From positions 1,150,883-1,214,882 of the forward strand of contig NZ_LT669940.1 of the NCBI RefSeq assembly GCF_900128505.1: a stretch of DNA of 64,000 nucleotides. The letters run 5' to 3'. The notes beneath the pieces are model-generated. The model ran no database searches, was not told the origin of the DNA, and saw only the letters and a list, made by a program, of their open reading frames with translations. The position numbers and the translations under genes are program-made. Below, piece by piece: positions 33,154 through 42,740 of this stretch. The first letter of the stretch is position 1. Each line of letters opens with the position of its first letter. The stretch comes from Parabacteroides timonensis. Lineage in GTDB: Bacteria; Bacteroidota; Bacteroidia; Bacteroidales; Tannerellaceae.

Positions 33154-33179
33154 AGGGGGTATCGGCTTTTTTTGAGTCT
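33154..33179 (+). promoter_or_regulatory. predicted ECF promoter, copy c (before FecR/SusC/SusD)
   Basis: AGGGG (33154-33158), 15 bases, GAGTCT (33174-33179), 23 bp before the FecR start codon. It would place anti-sigma and transporter under the locus sigma factor, giving feedback. Confidence 0.65.
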
Positions 33180-33201
33180 CACGCTGTATAAATAGAACAA
33201 A

Positions 33202-34188
33202 ATGGATAGAAACATACCATGGGATTTAATTATACGGAAATTCAAGCATGAGATTTCGGTTGAGGAGCAGACTGAACTGGAGGTGTGGTTTGCAGACAAA
33301 GCGAATCATACCCTGTTTCTTGAATTGCAATCCGTATGGTTGTCTCTTATGGCGGAAGGTACAAATTACGTTTCGGAGGTCGATGCTTTATGGAAGAGGA
33401 TGGAACTTTGTATAAAAGAAAAGGAACCTAAAATAGTAAAGATGTCCTTGTCTTCTTTTCGTTGGTTGTTGGGAGTTGCTTCTGTTTTTCTGCTTTTATT
33501 ATTTTCTGCAACAAGTTATGTGATCAGTGAATGGTATCAAACCAGTTCTGCTGTTTTGACTTATTCTTCATTAAACGGTAAATCGAAAGTGATTTTACCT
33601 GATGGAACGAAGGTCTGGTTGAATGCAGAATCTACGCTTGAATATTCGACTTCTTTATGGTCAAAAAAACGTAATGTATTTTTGAAAGGTGAAGCTTATT
33701 TTGAAGTAGCGAAAGATTCGGAGCGTCTCTTTGTCGTTAATGGAGGGGGAGTAGCTGTAAAAGTGTATGGTACGGTTTTTAATGTGGAAGCGAGGGAGAA
33801 TGACAAGAATGTAAATGTAAGCCTGTTGTCCGGATCGATCCTTGTTGAAAATGCAGGAGCATCTCAAATGCTTACACCCGGGGATGTTGCAGTCTGTCTT
33901 AAAAATAAGCCCAGTATCCGAACAGAACGATTTGATGTTGCTTTCTCTTCCATTTGGGCTCATGAATCTATTCGTTTTGAAAGAAAATCAATCCGTGAGT
34001 TAACCGAATATTTATCGAAATGGTATGGTGTGAAGATTGTGTTGGATCCCCAGGTTCCGACTGATCAGGCATATACGTTTTCGATCAAACACGAATCATT
34101 AGAAGAGGTACTTCGGTTGATTGCCAGGATAAATCCGATACAATACAGCTTCGATGAAAACAATGCAGTGAGAATAACAAATAAGTAG
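33202..34188 (+). CDS. FecR-family anti-sigma factor (locus 2)
   Basis: A 328-residue anti-sigma factor: cytoplasmic N-terminus (LIIRKFKHEISVEEQTELEV), one membrane span at about 91-109 (LLGVASVFLLLLFSATSYVI), a periplasmic FecR domain (KSKVILPDGTKVWLNAESTL; VFNVEAREN) and a C-terminal STN-like segment (IRELTEYLSKWYGVKIVLDP). It should hold the sigma factor encoded at 26056 until SusC (34289) signals. It starts a new transcription unit behind predicted ECF promoter c and is followed by SusC after 100 bp with no strong hairpin. The distance from its sigma gene (6.6 kb, four genes between) is unusual. Confidence 0.93.
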   Translation: MDRNIPWDLIIRKFKHEISVEEQTELEVWFADKANHTLFLELQSVWLSLMAEGTNYVSEVDALWKRMELCIKEKEPKIVKMSLSSFRWLLGVASVFLLLLFSATSYVISEWYQTSSAVLTYSSLNGKSKVILPDGTKVWLNAESTLEYSTSLWSKKRNVFLKGEAYFEVAKDSERLFVVNGGGVAVKVYGTVFNVEARENDKNVNVSLLSGSILVENAGASQMLTPGDVAVCLKNKPSIRTERFDVAFSSIWAHESIRFERKSIRELTEYLSKWYGVKIVLDPQVPTDQAYTFSIKHESLEEVLRLIARINPIQYSFDENNAVRITNK

Positions 34189-34288
34189 TAACAATTAAAA
34201 TCGTAATGCCTATGGAATAGAACACAAGAGAAATACAATTTTTTAACATTGAATAAGTGATTAGTAAATTATTAAATCTTAAAAAGTT

Positions 34289-37200
34289 ATGAAGAAACGA
34301 AAGTTCTTTAGTACCAGTGGTATTTTAAAATGGAGAATGCCACTTTCGTTAATTGTTTTTTTATTATGGGTTAGTTTCCCTAGATTGATCGAAGCAAAGA
34401 TGCAGCTTCGTTCTATTTCTCTTCATTTAGAGAATGCATCATTAAGTGAAGCGCTAGACCAGATCGAAAAGGTAAGCGGTTATTCATTTTTTTATGATGA
34501 GAATAAAGTTGATTTGTCACATCGTGTAAGTGTAAATGCTGATAGTAAATCAGTAAAAGATGTGCTGGCTAATATTCTTGATTCTACGGGGATGACTTTT
34601 GAAATCTCAAACGACCAGATTGTATTAGTACCGGAAAGTGAAGAAGGTAATATGGTTAAATCTATAGTACCCTCGACTCCTCAACTACAACAGCAACAAA
34701 AAGTGGTGAGGGGTACCGTGCTCGATCCTTTGGGGGAACCTGTTATCGGGGCAAATGTTGTAGAGAAAGGGACGACGAACGGTATTATTACCGACTTGGA
34801 CGGTACATTTACCTTAAATGTCTCTCCTGATGCCGTATTGGAAATCTCATATATAGGATATGTCACTCAGACGGTCCCTGTAAAAGGGAAGTCGTCGGTC
34901 AGTGTGACGTTGCGTGAAGATTCTCAAGCGTTGGATGAAGTCGTGGTTACCGGTTTCGGTTTAGCCCAAAAGAAAGCGACGTTAACAGGCGCTATCACAC
35001 AAGTCGGTTCTGAAGATATCAGCCGCTCTGTTGCTTCTACAGCTTCCGGGGCATTGGTCGGTAAGATTGCCGGTTTGAATACCCGTCAGACAGACGGACG
35101 TCCGGGAGCAACGACCAGCATTCAGATTCGTAATATGGGTAATCCGTTGTATGTAATCGATGGTATTCAGTCTGATTCAAAGCAATTTAATAATATTGAT
35201 TTTAACGATATCGAGAGTATTTCTGTATTGAAAGATGCTTCTGCTGCTATTTATGGAGTACGTGCGGCAAATGGTGTTATTGTCGTTACGACCAAGAAAG
35301 GTAAAAGGAATACTAAAAATACGGTTTCTTTGAATGCTTATTACGGTTGGCAGAACCCTTCAACTTTCCCAAAACCAGCGGATGCAGCTACTTATCTTAC
35401 TAATTATGTTCAGTCCGAGACTGTTCAGGGAAAGACAGATTATACATATAGTAAAGAGGATTATCAAAAATGGTTAGCAGGCAAAGAAAAAGGATATGTC
35501 CCTTTTGACTGGTATGATTTTATCTGGGAAACAAATCCACAATATTATCTGAATGCTAATATATCCGGAGGATCAGACAAAATTAATTATTATTTGTCTG
35601 TCGGCCATTTGAATCAAGATGCCATGATTGTAAATTATGGAGGATTTAAGCGTACGAATGTGCAGATGAGTATTGATGCACAAATTAATAGTCGTTTGAA
35701 AGTCGGGGCGACAATGAATGGACGTATAGAAGATATAAAGAATCCGGGTGTTCCTGAAGTGGATGACTATTGGATGCCACGTTTTGGAACCTACCGGAAT
35801 TTACCGACTAAACGTCCCTATGCAAATGATAATCCAAATTACCCGACAATGACATCTTCAAATGCAGCAACAAATTTCGCTTGGTTAAATTATGATTTGT
35901 CCGGAGAATTTCAGGAAACCTGGCGTGTGGCCCAGTTACAGGCTACGGCAGAATATGATATTTGGGATGGTTTAAAAGCTAAAGCAATGGTTGGTTATTT
36001 TTTGAACTACCATGTAAAGAATAACCAGGAGTATACATATAAATTGTATAGTTATGACGAAGCAACAGATACGTATCCTGTAATGTTTGAGAATACCAAT
36101 CCCTGGAGAGAACGTGAAGTTGGACATGAGGAAGAATTAAGCTCGAATATTCAATTATCTTATAATAAAAAATTCGGCGATCATTCTGTTGCAGCAATTG
36201 TCGGTTTTGAAGCGATCAAACGTGATACTCCACATTCTTGGTTGCATTCCGTACCTACTGCAAACTCTTTGCACTTGATTGATTATCCGACAATGGATAC
36301 CTATGATGATTATGGAAATGAAACACAGGCTCGTTTAGGCTGGATGTTCCGTGGAAATTATGATTATGCAAATAAATATTTGGTTGAGTTTTCTGCCCGC
36401 TATGATGGTTCTTGGAAATTCCCGCCTAATCAGCGTTGGGGATTTTTCCCTTCAGCCTCTGTTGGTTGGAGGATATCTGAAGAAGTTTTCTGGAAAGAAA
36501 GTAAGTTGGCGAATATTTTCAGTGATTTGAAGATTCGTGGTTCTTATGGTATGGTGGGAGATGATATGGAGACATCGGGTGACCCGAATAGAGATTTATA
36601 TCGTCCTTTTGACTATATGAGTGGTTATAATTATAAGAACGGAGGCTCTGTCATTGATGGTGTTTATACAATAGGTTCTGTTCCCCGTGGTCTGCCTGTA
36701 ACGACAATTTCCTGGTTGAAAGTAAAAATACTGGACATTGGCTTTGATGTTGCTTTTCTAGATAATCGTTTGACCGGACAGTTTGATTTTTTCCGTCGTC
36801 AGCGTGATGGGTTGCCCGCTTCCCGTTATGATGTTTTGTTACCATCGGAAGTAGGATTCAGCCTGCCGAAAGAAAATTTGAACTCGGATGTGCATATGGG
36901 ATACGATGCTGCTGTACGTTGGTCGGATCATGTGGAAGATTTCACTTACTCCATTGGCGGTAATATCACTTATTCTCGTTTTTATGATTGGGAACAGTAT
37001 AAACCTCGTTTCTCCAACTCTTGGGATGTTTATCGTAATTCAATCAACCATCGTTTTGGATATGTAAACTGGGGATTGGAAGCTATCGGACAGTTCCAGA
37101 GTTGGGAAGAAATCGCTACTTATCCAATCGATAATGACCGTCAGGGTAATAAAACGCTTCGTCCGGGTGATATAAAATATAAAGATGTGAATGGCGATGG

Positions 37201-37753
37201 TGTAATTAATAGTATGGATGAACGTCCGGTTGGTTATAGAGAAGGAGCTACTCCGGTATTGAATTTCGGTTTGAATTTTGCTTTTGGTTGGAAAGGCTTT
37301 GATCTGGCATTCGATTTGACTGGTGGAGCTATGGCTTCTTGGTATCAGGATTGGGAACAGCGTAACCCATTCCATGACGGAGGTAATAACCCGCAGTATT
37401 ATATGGAAGATACATGGCACTTGGCTGATATTTGGGATGCTGACAGTGAATTAATACCAGGAAAATATCCGATGTTGCTGATTGGTAATAGTTCGCATAG
37501 TAATTATTGGAACAGTACTTTCTGGAAAAAGAATGTGCGTTATGTCAAGCTACGAAATTTGGAGTTAGGATATACGTTACCGAAACATATTGTGGAAAAA
37601 GCATTAATTTCGGATTTACGTTTTTATGTCGCTGGAACAAACTTATTTACATTAACGAATGCTCCTGGCATTGACCCTGAAACCTCTGAAGGAAATGGAT
37701 TGGCATATCCGACGACGCGAATTATAAATATTGGTGTAAACCTTAAATTTTAA
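34289..37753 (+). CDS. SusC/RagA TonB-dependent outer-membrane transporter (locus 2)
   Basis: An 1154-residue SusC protein. In order: signal peptide (about 18-36), STN signalling domain (about 38-112, MQLRSISLHLENASLSEALD onward), CarboxypepD_reg-like domain (about 140-215; VLDPLGEPVIGANVVEKGTT), plug (from about 220; FGLAQKKATLTGAITQVG, ISVLKDASAAIYGVRAANGV) and a barrel ending in Phe (NIGVNLKF). The STN domain fits the FecR/ECF genes here. A stretch near the barrel end (DIKYKDVNGDGVINSMDERP) is the usual calcium-loop-like segment. It imports the glycan fragments bound by SusD, which starts 5 bp later. Specificity cannot be read. Confidence 0.96.
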   Translation: MKKRKFFSTSGILKWRMPLSLIVFLLWVSFPRLIEAKMQLRSISLHLENASLSEALDQIEKVSGYSFFYDENKVDLSHRVSVNADSKSVKDVLANILDSTGMTFEISNDQIVLVPESEEGNMVKSIVPSTPQLQQQQKVVRGTVLDPLGEPVIGANVVEKGTTNGIITDLDGTFTLNVSPDAVLEISYIGYVTQTVPVKGKSSVSVTLREDSQALDEVVVTGFGLAQKKATLTGAITQVGSEDISRSVASTASGALVGKIAGLNTRQTDGRPGATTSIQIRNMGNPLYVIDGIQSDSKQFNNIDFNDIESISVLKDASAAIYGVRAANGVIVVTTKKGKRNTKNTVSLNAYYGWQNPSTFPKPADAATYLTNYVQSETVQGKTDYTYSKEDYQKWLAGKEKGYVPFDWYDFIWETNPQYYLNANISGGSDKINYYLSVGHLNQDAMIVNYGGFKRTNVQMSIDAQINSRLKVGATMNGRIEDIKNPGVPEVDDYWMPRFGTYRNLPTKRPYANDNPNYPTMTSSNAATNFAWLNYDLSGEFQETWRVAQLQATAEYDIWDGLKAKAMVGYFLNYHVKNNQEYTYKLYSYDEATDTYPVMFENTNPWREREVGHEEELSSNIQLSYNKKFGDHSVAAIVGFEAIKRDTPHSWLHSVPTANSLHLIDYPTMDTYDDYGNETQARLGWMFRGNYDYANKYLVEFSARYDGSWKFPPNQRWGFFPSASVGWRISEEVFWKESKLANIFSDLKIRGSYGMVGDDMETSGDPNRDLYRPFDYMSGYNYKNGGSVIDGVYTIGSVPRGLPVTTISWLKVKILDIGFDVAFLDNRLTGQFDFFRRQRDGLPASRYDVLLPSEVGFSLPKENLNSDVHMGYDAAVRWSDHVEDFTYSIGGNITYSRFYDWEQYKPRFSNSWDVYRNSINHRFGYVNWGLEAIGQFQSWEEIATYPIDNDRQGNKTLRPGDIKYKDVNGDGVINSMDERPVGYREGATPVLNFGLNFAFGWKGFDLAFDLTGGAMASWYQDWEQRNPFHDGGNNPQYYMEDTWHLADIWDADSELIPGKYPMLLIGNSSHSNYWNSTFWKKNVRYVKLRNLELGYTLPKHIVEKALISDLRFYVAGTNLFTLTNAPGIDPETSEGNGLAYPTTRIINIGVNLKF

Positions 37754-37758
37754 GTGGT

Positions 37759-39591
37759 ATGAAGAAAAAGTATATAATAGCAGCACTAGTTGCTTGCATG
37801 TTATCGACAACTGCTTGTAGTGATTTTTTGGATCGTGAACCGGATCGGATTATGACGAACGATCAGATATTTGCTGATGCGGTTATGATTAAATCTGTTT
37901 TGGCAAATTATTATGGTCGGGTAACGTGGGGACAACACGTTGACGATTGGGGGGGATTGACTGTTTTGGATGAAGCTGCTTTTTGTAATGGCGGACCGGA
38001 TCATCGTTCTACTTTTGAAGATGATCGTTGGCGTGTGTACGATTATACATTAGTTCGTGATATCAACCAGTTTTTAAAGGGAGTTCGTGAAACGGCAGCT
38101 TTGACTACTGATGAAAAAACTCCGTTGGAAGGAGAAGCACGTTTTTTACGAGCATGGTACTATTTTAATGTGTGTCGTAGTCTAGGAGGTATGCCAATAG
38201 TAGGGGACGAGATTTTCGATTATCAACCAGGTATGGATGTTTCGACTATGCAGTATCCCCGTTCAACAGAAGCTGCTACGTACGATTATGTCATCTCTGA
38301 ATGTCAGGCTGTTTATTCGATGCTTCCAGCCGATAAGCAAATCAACTCGGCTCGTGCCAATAAATGGGCAGCCAGGATGTTGGAAGCCCGTGCAGCTTTG
38401 TATGCGGCATCTATTGCTAATTATAATAATAAAATGACGCAACCGATCCGTACAGATGGTGGCGAGGTCGGTATCCCGGCTGATAAGGCATCAGGTTATT
38501 ATCAGATGGCTTTGGATGCTGCAGAAGATGTAATTAATAACAGTCCGTATGAGCTACAAAATAAACGCCCTGATGATAGAGGCAAGAATTTTTACGAAGC
38601 AGTTTGTGTAAAAGACAATAATACGGAAGTTATTTGGGCACGCGATTATAAATACCCGGGACAAACACATGGCTTTACAACTAACAATGCTCCAAAGTCT
38701 CATGCAGAGGATATTGATAATAGTTATTTGGGTGCTGTATTAAATTTGGTGGAGGATTATGAATTGATAAATACTCAGACTCCCGGGCAAAAGAGCTTGG
38801 TGCAAACGATGGAAAATGGAACATATAAATTTTATAATACGGCTGATGAACCTTTTAAAGACCGTGATCCGCGTTTGTGGGGAACTATTATTTATCCAGG
38901 TGCAGAATTTAAGAGCATTCCTGTGATTCTTCAAGCCGGACAGTTAATTCAGAATAATGGAAATTGGGAGTTTTTAACAGGTGATTTGGATTCAAAGGAT
39001 GCGCAGGGGAATCTGTTGACTGCTATGAATGGTCCTAAAGAATCTAACGAACAGTATATCAATAAAACGGGCTTTTATGTACGTAAGTATTTGGATGAAA
39101 CTCCGTCAGCCGGAACTCGTGGACGTGGTTCTGAGATGTGGATGCCTCGTTTTCGTGTAGCGGAAGCATATATGATTGCAGCAGAAGCATCGTTTGAATT
39201 GAATAATGGCAAAACCGAAGGTTATATAAATGCCGTACGTGAAAGAGCCGGTGTACAACCTTTGACAAAAGTAACATTCGATAATATCGTGCACGAGAAC
39301 CGGGTTGAATTTGCTTTTGAGGATCACCGTTATTGGGATATGAAACGCTGGCGTTTGGCGGATAAAGTCTGGAATGGCAATAACAATGATGAACAGGCCC
39401 GTCATCGTCGTTTGTGGCCTTATCGTGTAGTTGCACCGGGTGATCCGAATGATGGAAAGTGGGTATTCGTAGAAGACTTTTTATTTATGTCCCCGAATGC
39501 ACGTTATTTCAGAATGCAGAACTATTACAACTTCCTGGATTTGGGCTGGATCAATAATAATCCCAAATTGGTGAAGAATCCGTATCAATAA
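37759..39591 (+). CDS. SusD/RagB-family glycan-binding lipoprotein (locus 2)
   Basis: A 610-residue surface lipoprotein (lipobox MLSTTAC, Cys20; DFLDREPDR follows, the usual SusD start). TPR-like helices (LEGEARFLRAWYYFNVCRSL, GGMPIVGDEIF) and the C-terminal block (FRVAEAYMIAAEASFELNNG, VHENRVEFAFEDHRYWDMKR, NARYFRMQNYYNFLDLG) are typical. It forms the lid of the SusC channel. Some 50 residues longer than the locus 1 SusD, mainly in loops, which points to a different or larger ligand. It lies 5 bp after SusC and 10 bp before the DUF3823 gene. Confidence 0.96.
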   Translation: MKKKYIIAALVACMLSTTACSDFLDREPDRIMTNDQIFADAVMIKSVLANYYGRVTWGQHVDDWGGLTVLDEAAFCNGGPDHRSTFEDDRWRVYDYTLVRDINQFLKGVRETAALTTDEKTPLEGEARFLRAWYYFNVCRSLGGMPIVGDEIFDYQPGMDVSTMQYPRSTEAATYDYVISECQAVYSMLPADKQINSARANKWAARMLEARAALYAASIANYNNKMTQPIRTDGGEVGIPADKASGYYQMALDAAEDVINNSPYELQNKRPDDRGKNFYEAVCVKDNNTEVIWARDYKYPGQTHGFTTNNAPKSHAEDIDNSYLGAVLNLVEDYELINTQTPGQKSLVQTMENGTYKFYNTADEPFKDRDPRLWGTIIYPGAEFKSIPVILQAGQLIQNNGNWEFLTGDLDSKDAQGNLLTAMNGPKESNEQYINKTGFYVRKYLDETPSAGTRGRGSEMWMPRFRVAEAYMIAAEASFELNNGKTEGYINAVRERAGVQPLTKVTFDNIVHENRVEFAFEDHRYWDMKRWRLADKVWNGNNNDEQARHRRLWPYRVVAPGDPNDGKWVFVEDFLFMSPNARYFRMQNYYNFLDLGWINNNPKLVKNPYQ

Positions 39592-39601
39592 TTAAAACAA
39601 A

Positions 39602-40282
39602 TTGAATATGAAGATTATATCAAATATTTTTTCGTTAGTATTACTACTGGTTCTGTTTACTGGTTGTGGAAAAGATAATTATGATGCACCGGAATCAAAA
39701 TTGGTCGGAAAAATAACTTATCAAGGACAAGCGTTGAATTTACGTGGTACTGGTGAAGCAATTCAATTACAATTGTATCAGGATGGTTATGAAAAACATG
39801 ATCCGATTTCTGTTTTTGTCGGACAGGAGGGAGAATTTTCCGCTCTTTTGTTTAATGGAGAATATAAACTGGTAACTAGAGATGGTAACGGACCGTGGAT
39901 GAATCGGCATGATACGGTAACGGTTAATCTGAGTGGACATTCGGAAGTGAATATTGAGGTCACTCCTTATTTTACAATATCTAACGAACAGTTAGCCGTA
40001 TCCGGTACGACGATGACAGCTTCTTTTACAATCAATCAAATTGTTTCGACTGCAACGATCAACAAGGTGATGTTGATTTTAAGCAAGACACAGTTTGCTG
40101 ATGATGTAAATAATGTATTTCGTAAAGATATAACCGAAATATCTGCCGGTGCAGTAAATCTGAGTGCGGATATTAGTGGTAATACAGAAATAGCCAAAGC
40201 GAAAGCATTATATGCTCGTGTCGGTGTTTTGGCTAATGGAGCTGATCAAGCCATTTATTCAACGGTTGTACGATTGAAATAG
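39602..40282 (+). CDS. DUF3823 lipoprotein (locus 2 surface accessory protein)
   Basis: A 226-residue lipoprotein (lipobox LVLFTGC, Cys22). It consists of two beta-sandwich domains: the N-terminal DUF3823 domain (KLVGKITYQGQALNLRGTGE, LFNGEYKLVTRDGNGPW) and a C-terminal part (ISNEQLAVSGTTMTASFTIN, LYARVGVLANG). DUF3823 proteins regularly follow SusD genes and are thought to be surface glycan-binding proteins; direct function is unproven. The MKI start with ATG at 39602 is followed by a second Met. A strong terminator (40313-40373) ends the operon just after it. Confidence 0.88.
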   Translation: MNMKIISNIFSLVLLLVLFTGCGKDNYDAPESKLVGKITYQGQALNLRGTGEAIQLQLYQDGYEKHDPISVFVGQEGEFSALLFNGEYKLVTRDGNGPWMNRHDTVTVNLSGHSEVNIEVTPYFTISNEQLAVSGTTMTASFTINQIVSTATINKVMLILSKTQFADDVNNVFRKDITEISAGAVNLSADISGNTEIAKAKALYARVGVLANGADQAIYSTVVRLK

Positions 40283-40312
40283 TTTCTGTTGTCTGGCTTA
40301 GCGTAGGATGAA

Positions 40313-40373
40313 AAGTAAAAGAGGCTATCTCATTGAAGTCTACTTCATTTTGAGATAGCCTCTTGTTTTACTT
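40313..40373. terminator. strong bidirectional terminator at the end of locus 2
   Basis: AAGAGGCTATCTCA (40319-40332) pairs perfectly with its complement at 40351-40364; an outer AAGTAAA/TTTACTT and an inner TGAAGT/ACTTCA lengthen the stem. A- and T-runs on both sides let it serve both this operon and the convergent gene at 40408-40782. Confidence 0.85.
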
Positions 40374-40407
40374 ACTAAAAATAAGAAAGAAGATAAGTGA
40401 GATTGAG

Positions 40408-40782
40408 TTATCGTTCTATTACAAAGCAATAGGTTTCAACATTCGAGCTACCACTTTCTCCAGGAATACTGATTCTAAATCTATCTCCTAGAATTCTTAC
40501 TTCTGTTGTTCCTTTTGCATAATAATATCCACCACCACCTTGCTCCCATTGCCAGTCAATACGAAAACTTGTATTTTCACCTCTTTTGAAAAAAAGATTA
40601 TATGCGCTTTGATCGATGTAAATGAGATCGCTTGAAAGACGATTTCCACAAGTTTGTACAAGTGTTGGTGTTGAAGCAACATTTTCTGTTTTTACATTTT
40701 CTGTTTTGTTCTCTTTTTCAGTGAAAGAGCTTAGTCCAAGTGATAATAAACTTAGACATGTAAACATTGCAACTTGTTTCAT
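40408..40782 (-). CDS. small secreted protein of unknown function, predicted member of the locus 2 regulon
   Basis: A 124-residue protein with a signal peptide (AMFTCLSLLSLGLSSFTEKE), then a Glu/Asn/Lys-rich linker and a compact beta-rich domain (SFRIDWQWEQGGGGYYYAKG; EVRILGDRFRISIPGESGSS) with Cys residues near both ends (QTCGNR and VETYCFV) that could form a disulfide. I recognise no family. What makes it notable is its promoter: AGGGG-N15-GAGTCT on the minus strand 45 bp upstream, the same motif as before GH43, DUF6057 and FecR. So it is probably induced with the locus although it points the other way. Confidence 0.75.
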   Translation of the reverse strand: MKQVAMFTCLSLLSLGLSSFTEKENKTENVKTENVASTPTLVQTCGNRLSSDLIYIDQSAYNLFFKRGENTSFRIDWQWEQGGGGYYYAKGTTEVRILGDRFRISIPGESGSSNVETYCFVIER

Positions 40783-40827
40783 AACTTAATAAAATTATAG
40801 ATTAAACAATAAAGATATCATATATTT

Positions 40828-40853
40828 AGACTCTAAAAAGAAGGGGATCCCCT
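40828..40853 (-). promoter_or_regulatory. predicted ECF promoter, copy d (minus strand)
   Basis: On the minus strand AGGGG (40853-40849), 15 bases, GAGTCT (40833-40828), 45 bp before the ATG at 40782. The AGGGG box is part of a palindrome AAGGGGATCCCCTT-like stretch, so a second reading in the plus direction was checked; it has no GAGTCT at the right distance. Confidence 0.65.
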
Positions 40854-40894
40854 AAATGATTATGCATAAGAATCAAATATTAATTAGTTTTATC

Positions 40895-42721
40895 ATGAAA
40901 AAAGTTGTGTTTCTTACTCTGGCCTTCTGTTTTTTCACGGGAGGAGTGTTTACTATGAAGGCTCAAACTCCCAAGCAATTCATCTTGCCGACCCCCTGGA
41001 CGGATAAAGCTTTGCAAGCATCTGTTCCTCTGCCGGAATATCCGCGGCCACAGATGGTGAGGGCAGATTGGTTGAATCTGAATGGTATGTGGGATTATAT
41101 GGGAGGGAAGGAGTTGCAGGATCCGGTATCGGCGACTACTGTTCCGACGTTTCCTGCTAAGCCGGAACAGATCCGGATTCCTTTTCCGCCTGAGGCAGAA
41201 TTGTCGGGTATTGCTCGTAAAGGGGATACTTGTTTATGGTATCGCCGCTGTTTTACGATTCCAACGGAGTGGAAGGGGAAAAATGTTTTGTTGAATTTCG
41301 GTGCGGTAGATCGTATTTCGACTGTTTTTGTGAATGGAAAGAAAGTGGGAACACATACGGGAGGATATGATGCCTTTACTTTTGATATCACTGATTTCCT
41401 GAAGTCGGGAGAGAATTCGCTTGTTGTCGGTGCCTACGACCCTAACGATGGAAGGGCAGCCTCCGGTAAAAACGGACCCCGTGGCGATTATACCTTTACC
41501 TCCGGTATCTGGCAGACTGTCTGGTTGGAACCGGTGGAGAAACAATATGTTTCTCAGGTCAAACTGATCCCGGATCTAAAGAATAACCGTTTGGAAGTGA
41601 TTGTTTGTGCAGATAACGACGGATTAAAAGTTTCGGCAGTTGCTAAAGACGGTGTGACGGAAATAGCGAAAGCGGAAGGAACCGTTAATAATAAGTTTTA
41701 TATCCCTATACAGAATCCTCGTCTCTGGTCTCCTGAAGATCCTTTCTTATATGATTTGAAGTTACAGTTGAAGAATACGAAAGGTAAGATTGTAGATGAA
41801 GTTGCATCTTATTTTGGGATGCGTTCCGTGTCTTTGGGAAAGGTGGATGGAGTAAACCGTCCTTTGTTGAATGGTAAGTTTGTATTTCAGATAGGACTGC
41901 TGGATCAGGGATACTGGCCGGATGGCATTTTTACGGCTCCTACGGATGAAGCTTTATTGTATGATATCGAATTGGCTAAACGAGCCGGCTTTAATGTGAT
42001 CCGTAAGCATATAAAGGTAGAGCCGCAGCGCTGGTATTATCATTGCGACCGTCTGGGATTGATGGTATGGCAGGATATGCCTAATCTGTGGGAACCGGAT
42101 GATACGGATTCTGTTACTGTCCGTAAGCAGTTTCGTGAAGAATTGAAGGTGATGATTGATCAGCATATCAGTTCACCCTCTGTTGTGATGTGGGTTCCTT
42201 TTAATGAAAACTGGGGAGCGTTTGAAGCTACCGATATAACGGATTGGGTGAAGAAATATGATCCGAGTCGTCTGGTTAATGGTCTGTCCGGTTATAATTA
42301 TGCTCCGGGTTATCGTCCGGCCTATGGCGATCCGGGTAATGGTGATTTTGTCGATCTGCATCATTATGGTAAGATAGAGCCGAAGGCGATGCCTCGTCCG
42401 GATGAGAAAAGGGCTGCCTCTCTCGGTGAGTTTGGTGGAAAAGGATTGTTTGTCAGAGGGCATTTATGGCCTGTGCGGAATGATGCCTATGAAATGATGT
42501 TGAATAAAGAGGTTTTGACAGACACCTATATTCTCATGCTTAACGAATTAGAGCAGATGATTAAATATTTTGGCTTGAGCACGGCTATCTACACGCAGAC
42601 GACGGATGTGGAGCATGAGATAAACGGGCTGGTCACTTACGATCGTTGGGTTGAGAAGATGAATCTGGAAAAGGTCAAACAAATCAATCAGGAGGTAATA
42701 GAAGGTACGCGACAAAAATAA
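40895..42721 (+). CDS. GH2 family glycosidase, secreted
   Basis: A 608-residue secreted GH2 enzyme. I place the start at ATG 40895, where a signal peptide begins (MKKVVFLTLAFCFFTGG); the earlier ATG at 40856 would only add 13 residues and overlaps the promoter of the opposite gene. In order: N-terminal sugar-binding jelly roll (DWLNLNGMWDYMGGKEL; VFVNGKKVGTHTGGYDAFTF), the immunoglobulin-like middle domain, and the TIM barrel with acid/base Glu438 (VPFNENWG) and nucleophile Glu512 (ASLGEFGG). GH2 covers beta-galactosidases, beta-glucuronidases, beta-mannosidases and arabinopyranosidases; no clear subgroup signature is visible. It is convergent with the minus-strand operon and separated by a terminator. 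Confidence 0.9.
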   Translation: MKKVVFLTLAFCFFTGGVFTMKAQTPKQFILPTPWTDKALQASVPLPEYPRPQMVRADWLNLNGMWDYMGGKELQDPVSATTVPTFPAKPEQIRIPFPPEAELSGIARKGDTCLWYRRCFTIPTEWKGKNVLLNFGAVDRISTVFVNGKKVGTHTGGYDAFTFDITDFLKSGENSLVVGAYDPNDGRAASGKNGPRGDYTFTSGIWQTVWLEPVEKQYVSQVKLIPDLKNNRLEVIVCADNDGLKVSAVAKDGVTEIAKAEGTVNNKFYIPIQNPRLWSPEDPFLYDLKLQLKNTKGKIVDEVASYFGMRSVSLGKVDGVNRPLLNGKFVFQIGLLDQGYWPDGIFTAPTDEALLYDIELAKRAGFNVIRKHIKVEPQRWYYHCDRLGLMVWQDMPNLWEPDDTDSVTVRKQFREELKVMIDQHISSPSVVMWVPFNENWGAFEATDITDWVKKYDPSRLVNGLSGYNYAPGYRPAYGDPGNGDFVDLHHYGKIEPKAMPRPDEKRAASLGEFGGKGLFVRGHLWPVRNDAYEMMLNKEVLTDTYILMLNELEQMIKYFGLSTAIYTQTTDVEHEINGLVTYDRWVEKMNLEKVKQINQEVIEGTRQK

Positions 42722-42740
42722 GTAGCATACCGGTGTAAAG

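Noticed and set aside
40841..40861. A plus-strand copy of the ECF promoter before GH2
   Set aside because: AGGGG occurs on the plus strand because the box is palindromic, but no GAGTCT follows at 14-15 bases.
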